Below, piece after piece: positions 16,373 through 23,878 of a DNA stretch of 24,692 nucleotides (position 1 is the first letter of the stretch; the number at the start of each line of letters is the position of its first letter). A program made the translations under genes and the position numbers. This DNA is from Pseudomonadota bacterium. GTDB lineage: Bacteria; Pseudomonadota; Alphaproteobacteria; Sphingomonadales; Sphingomonadaceae. Under the pieces are notes generated by a model. That model did not search any database and was not told where the DNA came from. It saw only the letters and a program-made list of their open reading frames with translations. The DNA lies in contig JAEZES010000296.1 of assembly GCA_023432995.1 (NCBI GenBank), forward strand, positions 1 through 24,692, written 5' to 3'.

Positions 16373-16383
16373 GGAGAGCTTCC

Positions 16384-17379
16384 ATGGGACGCCAGACCAC
16401 CATCCTGCTCGGCACGGCCGCCCTCGCCCTGGCCGGCGCGGCGGCGGCGCAGCAGACCATCACCACGCCCGAAGGCGCGCAGATGAGCGTGGCTTCGGAT
16501 CTCGCCTACAAGCCCGGCGAGCTGAGCGAGGAACAGCTGAGTTCGCCGACCCGCGACCTGTTCGTGCAGGATTCGATGAACGTGTTCCGCCGATTCCCGC
16601 GCGAGCAGACCGAGGAGATGGTCAAGTTCTACACCGGGGCGCTGGCGCTGCGCTCGCTCAGCCCGATCCAGCTGACGGCGACCCAGCAGATGATCCTGAC
16701 CGGTGTCGGCAGCGGGCAGATCAAGCTCTCCGCCGGGCAGCAGGGTGACCGAAAGTACGACCTGGAGGGCGGCTATGCCGGCGGGACCGGGATCCGCTTC
16801 TTCCTGCTGACTTATCCCGACTACCGCGTGGTGCAGCAGCGCTTCGCGGAGGCCGGCTTCCCGGTGCCCGAGTTCGTCGCCCGCGGCGACGGCACGCGGC
16901 AGGCGCTGGTCACCGATCCGGGCGGGTTCCAGATCGTGATCGTCACCCGGCCGGGCGTGCAGGACCACTCGAACGACGGGGTCGGCGTCGGAATCAACGT
17001 CTCCGACCTCGACGCGAGCCGGGCGTTCTACCGCGACTTCGTGGGGCTCGACGAACTCGAGCCGCTCGCGGCGCCGATTCTCGGCACCACGCTGCATCCC
17101 TACCGGCACAAGGAAACCACACTGCTGCTCTACAGCATGGGCGACAACGCGCACCCCGACAACGGCAGCGCCGGAATCCAGTACGTCGTCAGGGACACGC
17201 CGCTGGTCGACGCCAAGGCCAGGCACCGCGGCGGGATCGCGGTCGAGACACCGCTCAACAAGCTGGCGGGGTTCGACCTGGTGACCGTGTGGCTCAACGA
17301 TCCCGACGGGGTGACCAACTACTTCGCCCAGGTCGGCCCGAACAGCCGCACCGCGCAGCAGGCGCGGGCGGGCGATTGA
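16384..17379 (+). CDS. Exported VOC/glyoxalase-fold protein
   Basis: The 331-residue protein has a signal peptide (about residues 1-21, ending AAAAQQ). An N-terminal part has an unplaced helical region with FRRFPREQTEEMVKFYTGAL. It then shows two glyoxalase/VOC-like modules: LEGGYAGGTGIRFFLLTYPD with ALVTDPGGFQIVIV, and a second with GVGINVSDLDASRAFYRDFVGLDE and LVTVWLNDPDGVTNYF. VOC proteins are metal-using isomerases, dioxygenases or binding proteins. Export to the periplasm is unusual for glyoxalases. The ribosome site GAGGAGAG fixes ATG at 16384. Being 11 bases after the second PQQ dehydrogenase, it probably acts on or binds that enzyme's substrate or product. Confidence 0.85.
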   Translation: MGRQTTILLGTAALALAGAAAAQQTITTPEGAQMSVASDLAYKPGELSEEQLSSPTRDLFVQDSMNVFRRFPREQTEEMVKFYTGALALRSLSPIQLTATQQMILTGVGSGQIKLSAGQQGDRKYDLEGGYAGGTGIRFFLLTYPDYRVVQQRFAEAGFPVPEFVARGDGTRQALVTDPGGFQIVIVTRPGVQDHSNDGVGVGINVSDLDASRAFYRDFVGLDELEPLAAPILGTTLHPYRHKETTLLLYSMGDNAHPDNGSAGIQYVVRDTPLVDAKARHRGGIAVETPLNKLAGFDLVTVWLNDPDGVTNYFAQVGPNSRTAQQARAGD

Positions 17380-17400
17380 TCCTCCCCCCTTGGGGGAGGA
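17380..17400. terminator. Shared stem-loop between convergent genes
   Basis: TCCTCCCCC and GGGGGAGGA form a nine-base stem with a three-base loop. It begins right after the VOC stop and ends four bases before the cytochrome c stop. It probably ends transcription from both sides. Confidence 0.55.
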
Positions 17401-17403
17401 ACC

Positions 17404-17769
17404 CTACTTCTTCACCTGGACGATGTAGCTGGCGATCAGGTCGATGTCCTCTTCGCCGAGCCAGGAGAAGCTCGGCATCGCGCCCTGGCCGTTGGTGACC
17501 ACGTTGACCACTTGGCCCTTGTCGAGGTTGGGGTTGCCGTCGAATGCCGGGCCGATCGAACCGGCGGCGCTGGCGTCGGCGAGCGCGTGGCAGGCGTTGC
17601 AGCCGTTGTCGGTGAACAGCTGGCGGCCCTTGGCGACCTGCTCCCCGGACAGCTGCGCCGAGGGATCGACGGCCGTGGCGACGGCGCTGGCCATCGGCAC
17701 CACGACGACCGCCAGCCCGAGCGCCGCGAGCGCCGCCTTGTTGCCGAACTTCGAACCGATTCGTGCCAT
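17404..17769 (-). CDS. Periplasmic class I cytochrome c
   Basis: The 121-residue protein has a signal sequence (about residues 1-32, with KAALAALGLAVVVVPMASAV). A single haem site CNACH lies at residues 57-61 and a likely axial Met at 98 (GAMPSFSW). The ending DIDLIASYIVQVKK is typical of small class I cytochromes c. The ATG at 17769 is preferred over an in-frame ATG at 17787 because GGAAGGTGG lies at the right spacing before it. It sits between PQQ dehydrogenases that lack haem, so a role as their electron acceptor is a reasonable inference. It is divergent from the cytochrome c'-like gene at 17983, with 213 bases of shared upstream DNA. Confidence 0.9.
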   Translation of the reverse strand: MARIGSKFGNKAALAALGLAVVVVPMASAVATAVDPSAQLSGEQVAKGRQLFTDNGCNACHALADASAAGSIGPAFDGNPNLDKGQVVNVVTNGQGAMPSFSWLGEEDIDLIASYIVQVKK

Positions 17770-17982
17770 CCGCAATCCACCTTCCATGCCGTCGTGCGCC
17801 TCCGCCGATATCCGGAGCGCCGTCAGTCCGCGTCTATGCGGGCGGGCCTTTACCGGAGATTTACACGACCGACAAGTTTCGGACATTGTCAATTTCTGCG
17901 GCGATTTGGCCAGGATCGAGACGCGGCCTCGCGGCCGCTCCCGCCGGGTGATAAGGTCGAACGGAGACGAGGGGGTGAGACG

Positions 17983-18453
17983 ATGCGGGATGTCGGACTG
18001 ATTGCTGCGTCCGGCATGGTCACCTTGCTGAGCTTTCCAGCGGCGGCGACCGAACCGGTGACGAAGACGATCCGCCAGCTCATGTCGGACGACCTGCAGC
18101 CAGCCGCCGAGACCTACTGGAACGCGGTCCAGTACGTCGTCGACGACGGGGGCGAACGGGACATCGCGCCGGAGACCGAGGCCGACTGGCAGCGAACCCG
18201 CGACGCCGCGACGCGGATCGGCAAGCTCGGCGGGATGCTGCAAGGCAAGGACTACGCCCGGGGCCGCGGCGATCGATGGGCCGGCCTCGCGACGTCGCTC
18301 GTCGAGGTCAGCAGGCTCGCCGAGAAGGCAGCCGAAGCGAGGGATCCCGACGAGGTCTTCGAGGTCGGCGCGAGGATCTACGCCGCCTGCTCGGCCTGCC
18401 ACGTGGCCTATCCGCCCGCGAGCGCCCCAGAAGGCGTCCAGGAGCCCCTGTAA
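17983..18453 (+). CDS. Exported cytochrome c'-like haem protein, copy 1
   Basis: This 156-residue protein has a signal peptide (MRDVGLIAASGMVTLLSFPAAA). The body is helical, and a single CSACH lies near the C-terminus (136-140), the position typical of class II (c') cytochromes. The closest relative in view is the next gene. The two share VQ(Y/F), the SLVEVS(R/K)LAE(K/Q)AAE segment, VFEVG and CSACH followed by YPPA, about half their residues by eye. This copy has no lipobox and should be soluble. GTG-rich DNA lies upstream and AGACGAGGGGGTGAG supplies a ribosome site. The function could be electron transfer or gas binding. Confidence 0.85.
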   Translation: MRDVGLIAASGMVTLLSFPAAATEPVTKTIRQLMSDDLQPAAETYWNAVQYVVDDGGERDIAPETEADWQRTRDAATRIGKLGGMLQGKDYARGRGDRWAGLATSLVEVSRLAEKAAEARDPDEVFEVGARIYAACSACHVAYPPASAPEGVQEPL

Positions 18454-18560
18454 CTGCCACTGTTACCGTAATTAACTCGGCAAACGCCGGCCTCGCCGCC
18501 ACGCTTGCACGGTGATAAGGCGCCGCCACGACGCAGCAGCACAAGGACATCCGAAGGATC

Positions 18561-19040
18561 ATGACCAAGGGATCGATCGCAGCCACGGCCCTGCTCGGGC
18601 TGCTCACCGCCTGCGGGCAGCAGGCCGCGACGCCGGACAAGACCGTCCAGCAGCTGATGGCCGACGACGTCCAGCCGACCGCCGACATTTACTGGAAGTC
18701 GGTCCAGTTCATCAGCGACGAGACCGGCGATCACGACATCTTCCCGCAGACCGATGCCGAGTGGGACCGGGTCAAGGCGGCGGCGACGCGGCTCGGCGAG
18801 TTCGGCGAGCTGCTGCAGACGCCCGGCTATTCCGAAGGCCGCGGCGACGACTGGCTGCAGTTCGCGCGCTCGCTGGTCGAGGTCAGCAAGCTGGCCGAAC
18901 AGGCGGCCGAGGAGAAGAGCACCGACAAGGTGTTCGAGGTGGGCGGGACGGTCTACAGCGTCTGCAGCGCTTGCCACCAGGTCTACCCCCCGGCAGAGGG
19001 CTTGCCCGAGGACGGCGCCGCCGAAGCGCCGGCGACCTGA
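18561..19040 (+). CDS. Cytochrome c'-like lipoprotein, copy 2
   Basis: The 159-residue paralogue of the preceding gene has a signal ending in the lipobox LTAC (C18), so it is expected to be anchored to a membrane by lipid, unlike copy 1. The haem motif CSACH is at 135-139. The shared core runs from QLMADDVQP to YPPAEG. The tail PEDGAAEAPAT is low in complexity. It begins 107 bases after copy 1 and is followed nine bases later by the DUF3147 gene. A ten-base motif GGTGATAAGG at 18511-18520 also precedes copy 1 (17948-17956, one base different). Confidence 0.87.
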   Translation: MTKGSIAATALLGLLTACGQQAATPDKTVQQLMADDVQPTADIYWKSVQFISDETGDHDIFPQTDAEWDRVKAAATRLGEFGELLQTPGYSEGRGDDWLQFARSLVEVSKLAEQAAEEKSTDKVFEVGGTVYSVCSACHQVYPPAEGLPEDGAAEAPAT

Positions 19041-19049
19041 CCGCTCGCG

Positions 19050-19400
19050 GTGGGCTACCTGCTGATCAAGGCCGCGCTGTCGGGCGTCGTGATCGCGGTC
19101 GCCTCCGAGGTCGCGCGGCGCTGGCCCGGCTGGGGCGCGCTGATCGTCTCGCTGCCGCTGGTCTCGGTGCTGGCGATGATCTGGCTGTGGCGCGACACCC
19201 ACGACCCGGTCCGGCTCGCCGCCCACTCCGAGGCGACCTTCTGGTTCGTGCTGCCGAGCCTGCCGATGTTCCTGCTGATCCCGCTGCTGCTGCGGCAGGG
19301 GCTGCCGTTCTGGCTCGCGCTGGCGGCCGGGTGCGCGGTGACTGTGGCGCTGTACCTCGGCATGACCGCGGTCGGGCCGAAGCTCGGGCTGAAGCTATGA
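19050..19400 (+). CDS. DUF3147-family membrane protein
   Basis: This 116-residue protein is almost all membrane segments: about residues 3-19, 28-46 (WGALIVSLPLVSVLAMIWLW), 66-82 and 87-107. The pattern, including RRWPGWGALIVSLPLVS near the start, matches DUF3147, whose function is not known. GTG at 19050 is the start that gives the family N-terminus. It overlaps the HupE/UreJ gene by ATGA and lies nine bases after the cytochrome c'-like lipoprotein gene, so the four genes are probably co-transcribed. Confidence 0.8.
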   Translation: MGYLLIKAALSGVVIAVASEVARRWPGWGALIVSLPLVSVLAMIWLWRDTHDPVRLAAHSEATFWFVLPSLPMFLLIPLLLRQGLPFWLALAAGCAVTVALYLGMTAVGPKLGLKL

Positions 19401-20110
19401 CGCCATCGCGGTCCCGGGTCGCCGACCTGCGCCTGCTGCTCGCCCTTGCCGCGGCGCTGCTCCTCGTCGTGCTGCTCGAGGACATGGCCCTGGCGCACGA
19501 CATGTCGCAGGCCGACCGCGCCGCGGTGGCGCGGATCGAGGGGCCGGCGCCGGGGGCGTTCCTCTATCTCGGCGCCAAGCACATGGTCACCGGGATCGAC
19601 CACATCCTGTTCCTGATCGGGGTGATCTTCTTCCTCTTCAAGCTGCGCGACGTGGTGGTCTACGTGACGATGTTCACGATCGGGCATTCGCTGACGCTGC
19701 TCGGCGGCGTGCTGCTCGATACCGGGGCCAACGCCTACATCGTCGACGCGATCATCGGCTTCTCGGTGGTCTACAAGGCGTTCGAGAACCTCGGCGGCCT
19801 CAAGCGGCTCGGCCTGGCGATCGACACCAAGCTCGCGGTGCTGGTCTTCGGCCTGTTCCACGGCCTCGGCCTGGCCACCAAGGTCCGCGACCTCGGGCTG
19901 TCCGACGACGGATTGCTGGTCAACCTGGTCTCGTTCAACCTCGGCGTCGAAGTGGGCCAGGTGATCGTGCTGACCGTCGTCGTCACGCTGTTCAATCTGT
20001 GGCGCGCGACGCGGACGTTTGCGCCGGGCGCGTTCTATGCCAACCTCGCGCTGATGGCCGGGGGCTTCATCCTCATGGGTTACCAACTGACAGGATACTT
20101 CACGTCATGA
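19397..20110 (+). CDS. HupE/UreJ family membrane protein
   Basis: The 237-residue protein has an N-terminal hydrophobic segment ending ALAHD that may be a signal sequence, then about six spans. Family motifs are GAKHMVTGIDHILFLIGV, FTIGHSLTL, GFSVVYKAFEN, FGLFHGLGLA and FNLGVEVGQ. The intramembrane His residues (HMVTGIDH, GHS, FHG) are the type used for metal binding in HupE and UreJ. Proven members carry nickel or cobalt, but this broader HupE/UreJ_2 group is mostly untested and no hydrogenase or urease gene is nearby. ATG at 19397 and the ATGA overlap at both ends show tight coupling to DUF3147 and the anchor protein. Confidence 0.88.
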   Translation: MTPSRSRVADLRLLLALAAALLLVVLLEDMALAHDMSQADRAAVARIEGPAPGAFLYLGAKHMVTGIDHILFLIGVIFFLFKLRDVVVYVTMFTIGHSLTLLGGVLLDTGANAYIVDAIIGFSVVYKAFENLGGLKRLGLAIDTKLAVLVFGLFHGLGLATKVRDLGLSDDGLLVNLVSFNLGVEVGQVIVLTVVVTLFNLWRATRTFAPGAFYANLALMAGGFILMGYQLTGYFTS

Positions 20111-20724
20111 CCGAACCGAACGCTCCGCCGGCGCCCGCGCCATCGAGCAAGAAGCTGCTGATCGGCTCGGTGGCCGCGCTCGCGGTCGCCGGTATCGCGG
20201 TGGTCGGCTTCGTGCTGCCCGCCGAATACGGCATCGATCCGCTCGGCGTCGGCAGAGCGCTCGGGGTGACCAAGCTGTCCGAGCCCGGGCTGAACGAGGA
20301 GCAGATCCGCGGCAGCAAGCGCGTCGGCGTGCTGACGCTGTCGGAAGAGCCGCCGGCGCCCGAGGCGTGGACCGACCGCTGGCAGATCACGTTGCGTCCG
20401 TACGAGGCGATCGAACTCAAGTACACGCTCGCCGAGAAGGCCCCGCTCGACTTCGTGTGGACCGCGAGCGCGCCGCTCTACTACGACATGCATTCGCACC
20501 CGTTCGACGGCGGCGACGCGCTGACCGAGACCTACAGCCTCGACACCCGCGAGCGCATGCAGGGCCGCTACGTCGCGCAGTTCACCGGGCTGCACGGCTG
20601 GTACTGGCAGAACCGCACGATGGGCGACGTGACGCTGACCGTCCAGGCCAACGGCCCGATCACCGCCTCGACCCTGTTCGAGATGGGCATCCCGCGCGAA
20701 CGCGAGCTCACGCCGAGCGACTAG
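20107..20724 (+). CDS. Single-span 'transmembrane anchor' protein, periplasmic beta-rich domain
   Basis: This 205-residue protein has a short cytosolic Pro/Ala-rich N-terminus, one membrane helix (about residues 17-38, LLIGSVAALAVAGIAVVGFVL) and a periplasmic domain. That domain ends in DMHSHPFDGGDALTETYSL, GRYVAQFTGLHGWYWQN and TMGDVTLTVQANG, which reads like a beta-sandwich. The His pair in MHSHPF could bind metal, an inference. Similar proteins next to HupE/UreJ in sphingomonads are called transmembrane anchor proteins, with unknown function. The ATG overlaps the HupE/UreJ stop by four bases, so a direct partnership with that channel-like protein is likely. Confidence 0.8.
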   Translation: MTEPNAPPAPAPSSKKLLIGSVAALAVAGIAVVGFVLPAEYGIDPLGVGRALGVTKLSEPGLNEEQIRGSKRVGVLTLSEEPPAPEAWTDRWQITLRPYEAIELKYTLAEKAPLDFVWTASAPLYYDMHSHPFDGGDALTETYSLDTRERMQGRYVAQFTGLHGWYWQNRTMGDVTLTVQANGPITASTLFEMGIPRERELTPSD

Positions 20725-20771
20725 ACGCCGCGGCAAACCGGATTTTGTCAACTTCGATACACTTTCGACCC

Positions 20772-20801
20772 TTGTTGTCGCCGCGCGTTCTCGGCTAGGC
20801 T
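20772..20801 (+). promoter_or_regulatory. Possible promoter of the third PQQ dehydrogenase unit
   Basis: TTGTTG (20772-20777) and TAGGCT (20796-20801) are 18 bases apart in the spacer before the dehydrogenase. The match is modest. The 129-base gap from the anchor gene supports a separate transcription unit. Confidence 0.3.
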
Positions 20802-20853
20802 TTTTCCCGCCGGCCGGACGGGAACGGCCAATGGACATTCGGGAGAGAGTGGA

Positions 20854-22812
20854 GTGGGTAGGTCGCCGCGCGCAGCTTCGTTTCGGTTCCAGGCTATCGG
20901 CCGCTTCGCGCGCCCGCTGATCCCGCTGTCGCTGCTGCTGGCTCCACCGGTGGCGCTGGCGCAGGACGGCCTGCCGCAGGAGAACTTCGACTACCGCGGG
21001 TGGGACGCCTACCTCGGCGGGGCCGAGTCCTCGCAGTATTCGGCGCTGGCGCAGATCACCAAGGACAACGTCAGCCAGCTGCAGGTCGCCTGGGAATACC
21101 CGTCGGGTCCCGGCCAGCCGCCGCAGTTCAACCCGATCGTCGCCAACGGGATGATGTACGTGCTGCGCGGCGACGGCAAGATCGCCGCGCTCGACCCGGC
21201 AACCGGGCGTGAAATCTGGCAGAGCGAGACCACCGGCCGGGTCAGCGCGCGCGGGATCAACTTCTGGCAGAGCAAGGACGGCTCCGACCGGCGCCTCGTG
21301 TTCCTCAACGACGGGCTGCTGCGGGCGATCGACGCGCGCACCGGCAAGTACATCGAGGGCTTCAGCGTCGACCTGCGCGACGCGCTGCCCGAGGGCTCGG
21401 TGGTTCCGCCGCGGCCGCTGATGACCAACAACCCGGGCCGCATCTTCGAGGACACGATCATCCTCTCGCTGCCGGCGGGGGCCTACGACTACCCGTCGTC
21501 GCCGGCCGACATCCAAGCCTACGACATCCGCACCGGCGAGCTGAAGTGGGTGTTCCACGTCGTCCCGCGGATCGGCGAGTTCGGCTCCGACACCTGGCCG
21601 GAAAAGGACCGCGAGAAGTTCGGCGGGGTCCACAACTGGTCGGAGAGCACGCTCGATCCCGAGCTCGGCATCATCTACATCCCGACCGGCACCGCGCGGT
21701 ACGACTTCTACGGCGGCAACCGCGAGGGCGACAACCTGTTCGCCAACAGCCTGATCGCGATCGACGCGCGCACCGGCAAGCGCATCTGGCACTTCCAGAC
21801 CGTCCACCACGACCTGTGGGACTTCGACCTGCCGGTGGCGCCGAAGCTGATGACGATCACCAAGGACGGCAAGAAGATCCCGATCGTCGCGCAGGCGAGC
21901 AAGACCGGCTTCCTCTACGTGTTCGACCGCCGCACCGGCGAGCCGGTGTGGCCGATCGAGGAGCGGCCCGTGCCCGCCTCCGACGTCCCCGGCGAGCACG
22001 CCAGCCCGACGCAGCCGATCCCGACGTGGCCCGAGCCGTTCGCGCGCCAGCACTTCACCGAGGCGGACATCAACCCGTACCTGCCGGCCGAGGACCAGGA
22101 GAAGCTGCGCCAGCTGCTGCGCGAGAGCCGCAACGAGGGGCCGTTCACCCCGCCGAGCCTGCGCGGCTCGATCTCGATGCCCGGCCACAACGGCGGCGCC
22201 AACTGGGGCAACGTCGCGGTCGATCCGGCGAACCAGCGACTCTACGTGGTCAGCCGCGAGCTCCCGCTGCTGATCAAGCTCAACGAGCTGCCCAACCCGG
22301 AGGCCGCGGCGCGCGCCAAGGAGCGCATGCCCAACGCGCAGGACGACACCTATCCCTATGCCTCGCCGGTCAACTTCCTGCTGCAGTCCAACGGGATGGT
22401 GGCGATGAAGCCGCCGTTCTCGTTCCTCACCGCCTACGACATGAACACCGGCAACATCCTCTGGCGCATCCCCAACGGCACGATCGCGACGCTCGAGGCG
22501 CAGGGCGTCGAGGACGTCGGCGCGCAGGCCTCGCGCGGCGGCCCGGTGGCGACGGCGAGCGGGCTGCTGTTCGTCGGCACCGCCACCGACCGCACGTTCC
22601 GCGCCCGCGACGCCGAGACCGGCGAAGTGCTGTGGGAGCACGAGCTCGACGCGGCGACCGAGGGCGTGCCGGCGGTCTACGAGGTCGGCGGGCGGCAGTT
22701 CGTCACCATTCCGGTGGGCGGCGTGGGCCACTTCGCGCAAGGCCTCGGCCTCGGCGAGCCCGGCCCGAGCCGCTACGTGACCTTCGCCCTGCCGGCGGGA
22801 GGCTCGCGGTGA
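20854..22812 (+). CDS. Third PQQ-dependent dehydrogenase, no haem
   Basis: The 652-residue exported enzyme is the third quinoprotein in the window. The N-region is long and basic (GRSPRAASFRFQAIGRFARP), then a hydrophobic run ends ALAQD. The propeller opens GWDAYLGGAESSQYSAL. The active-site segment HHDLWDFDLP has D323 and D325, again glucose-dehydrogenase-like. MPGHNGGANWGNVAVDP is a conserved later segment. No cysteine that could form CxxCH is visible. GTG at 20854 follows GGGAGAGAG; no in-frame ATG nearby gives a better N-terminus. It overlaps the next gene by GTGA, so the two are translated together. It shares the fold but only limited sequence with the second dehydrogenase. Confidence 0.88.
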   Translation: MGRSPRAASFRFQAIGRFARPLIPLSLLLAPPVALAQDGLPQENFDYRGWDAYLGGAESSQYSALAQITKDNVSQLQVAWEYPSGPGQPPQFNPIVANGMMYVLRGDGKIAALDPATGREIWQSETTGRVSARGINFWQSKDGSDRRLVFLNDGLLRAIDARTGKYIEGFSVDLRDALPEGSVVPPRPLMTNNPGRIFEDTIILSLPAGAYDYPSSPADIQAYDIRTGELKWVFHVVPRIGEFGSDTWPEKDREKFGGVHNWSESTLDPELGIIYIPTGTARYDFYGGNREGDNLFANSLIAIDARTGKRIWHFQTVHHDLWDFDLPVAPKLMTITKDGKKIPIVAQASKTGFLYVFDRRTGEPVWPIEERPVPASDVPGEHASPTQPIPTWPEPFARQHFTEADINPYLPAEDQEKLRQLLRESRNEGPFTPPSLRGSISMPGHNGGANWGNVAVDPANQRLYVVSRELPLLIKLNELPNPEAAARAKERMPNAQDDTYPYASPVNFLLQSNGMVAMKPPFSFLTAYDMNTGNILWRIPNGTIATLEAQGVEDVGAQASRGGPVATASGLLFVGTATDRTFRARDAETGEVLWEHELDAATEGVPAVYEVGGRQFVTIPVGGVGHFAQGLGLGEPGPSRYVTFALPAGGSR

Positions 22813-23852
22813 TCTCGCGCAAGGCCGCGCTGCTCGCGGCCGCGATCGGCTGCCTGTCGCTGCCGGCGCTGGCCCAGCAGGGCGACCTGACCGTCGTCGA
22901 GCCGGTCCCGACCGGCTACAAGGCCAAGACCACGCCGTGGGGCGAGCCCGACTTCCGCGGCGGCTGGCCGATCGACCACCTCAACGGCCGCACCCCGCTG
23001 CAGCGCGACCCGGCGCACGGCAACCGCGCCTACCTGACCGAGGAGGAGTTCGCCGCGCGCGACGAGGCCGTGCAGCAGCTCGCCCGGCGCTACGAGAACG
23101 AGGACAGCCAGGGGACGATGGGCATCGGCCACTGGGCCGAGGTGGCGGCCGCCAACCGGCGCACGAGCTGGATCACCGCGCCGGCCAACGGCCGGCTTCC
23201 CGAGTATACCGCCGAGGGCAAGCGCCAGTCGGCGGCGATGCGCTCGACCTGGCGCCGCGGGCAGCCGTTCGATTCCTGGCTCGACTTCGACAGCTGGGAC
23301 CGCTGCATCACCCGCGGGCTGCCGGCCTCGATGTTCCCGTTCATGTACAACAACGGCATGCGCATCTTCCAGGCGCCGGGGGTGGTCGCGCTGCAGATGG
23401 AGATGGTCCACGAGACGCGGATCATCCCGACCGACGGCCGCCCGGGCATTCCGACGCAGATCGCCAACTGGATGGGCGAGAGCCGCGGGCACTGGGAAAA
23501 CGGCAACACGCTGGTGGTCGAGACGACCAACTTCCGCCCCGGCCCCTCGGCGACCAACATCGGCACCACCGGCTCGCCGCCCGAGAACGACACCCCGGTC
23601 AGCGACCAGGCGAAGATGACCGAGCGGTTCACGATGACCGCGCCGGATTCGATCGTCTACGAGTTCACCTGGACCGATCCGGTGATCTTCACCAGCCCGT
23701 GGTCGGCGCGGCTCGAGTGGCAGCGCGACGACGACTTCGGGATCTACGAATACGCCTGCCACGAAGGCAACGTGCAGATCCGCAACTTCATCACCGCGTC
23801 GCGCGCCGAGCGTGCCGATGCCGCGCAGAGCGCGGCCGGCGGCGGCCAGTGA
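22809..23852 (+). CDS. Exported protein of unknown function coupled to a PQQ dehydrogenase
   Basis: This 347-residue protein is not assigned to a characterised family. A signal peptide (MISRKAALLAAAIGCLSLPALA) is followed by TPWGEPDFRGGWPID and TPLQRD, then EEEFAARDE. The centre holds RCITRGLPASMFPFMYNN, EMVHETRIIPTDGRPGIP and the strongly conserved-looking WMGESRGHWENGNTLVVETT. The C-terminal half is beta-rich and ends in a Gly/Ala tail. I recall related hypothetical proteins, with the opening PWG-PDLQG-W and the RGHWE/ETTNF block, in acidobacteria and sphingomonads, often near PQQ dehydrogenases or esterases. GTG at 22809 overlaps the dehydrogenase stop. It is a candidate partner or enzyme of that dehydrogenase. 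Confidence 0.85.
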   Translation: MISRKAALLAAAIGCLSLPALAQQGDLTVVEPVPTGYKAKTTPWGEPDFRGGWPIDHLNGRTPLQRDPAHGNRAYLTEEEFAARDEAVQQLARRYENEDSQGTMGIGHWAEVAAANRRTSWITAPANGRLPEYTAEGKRQSAAMRSTWRRGQPFDSWLDFDSWDRCITRGLPASMFPFMYNNGMRIFQAPGVVALQMEMVHETRIIPTDGRPGIPTQIANWMGESRGHWENGNTLVVETTNFRPGPSATNIGTTGSPPENDTPVSDQAKMTERFTMTAPDSIVYEFTWTDPVIFTSPWSARLEWQRDDDFGIYEYACHEGNVQIRNFITASRAERADAAQSAAGGGQ

Positions 23853-23878
23853 TAAACGATAACCAGGGAAGAGGCCCG

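Noticed and set aside
15043..16383. An upstream extension of the VOC protein frame by about 450 residues
   Set aside because: It overlaps the second PQQ dehydrogenase in another frame, with no family features. The signal peptide and ribosome site fix the start at 16384.
20080..22740. A very long antisense open frame (886 codons) opposite the third PQQ dehydrogenase
   Set aside because: It has low-complexity Arg/Ala/Val-rich sequence, no family match and lies opposite a clearly conserved quinoprotein. It is a GC-rich shadow frame.
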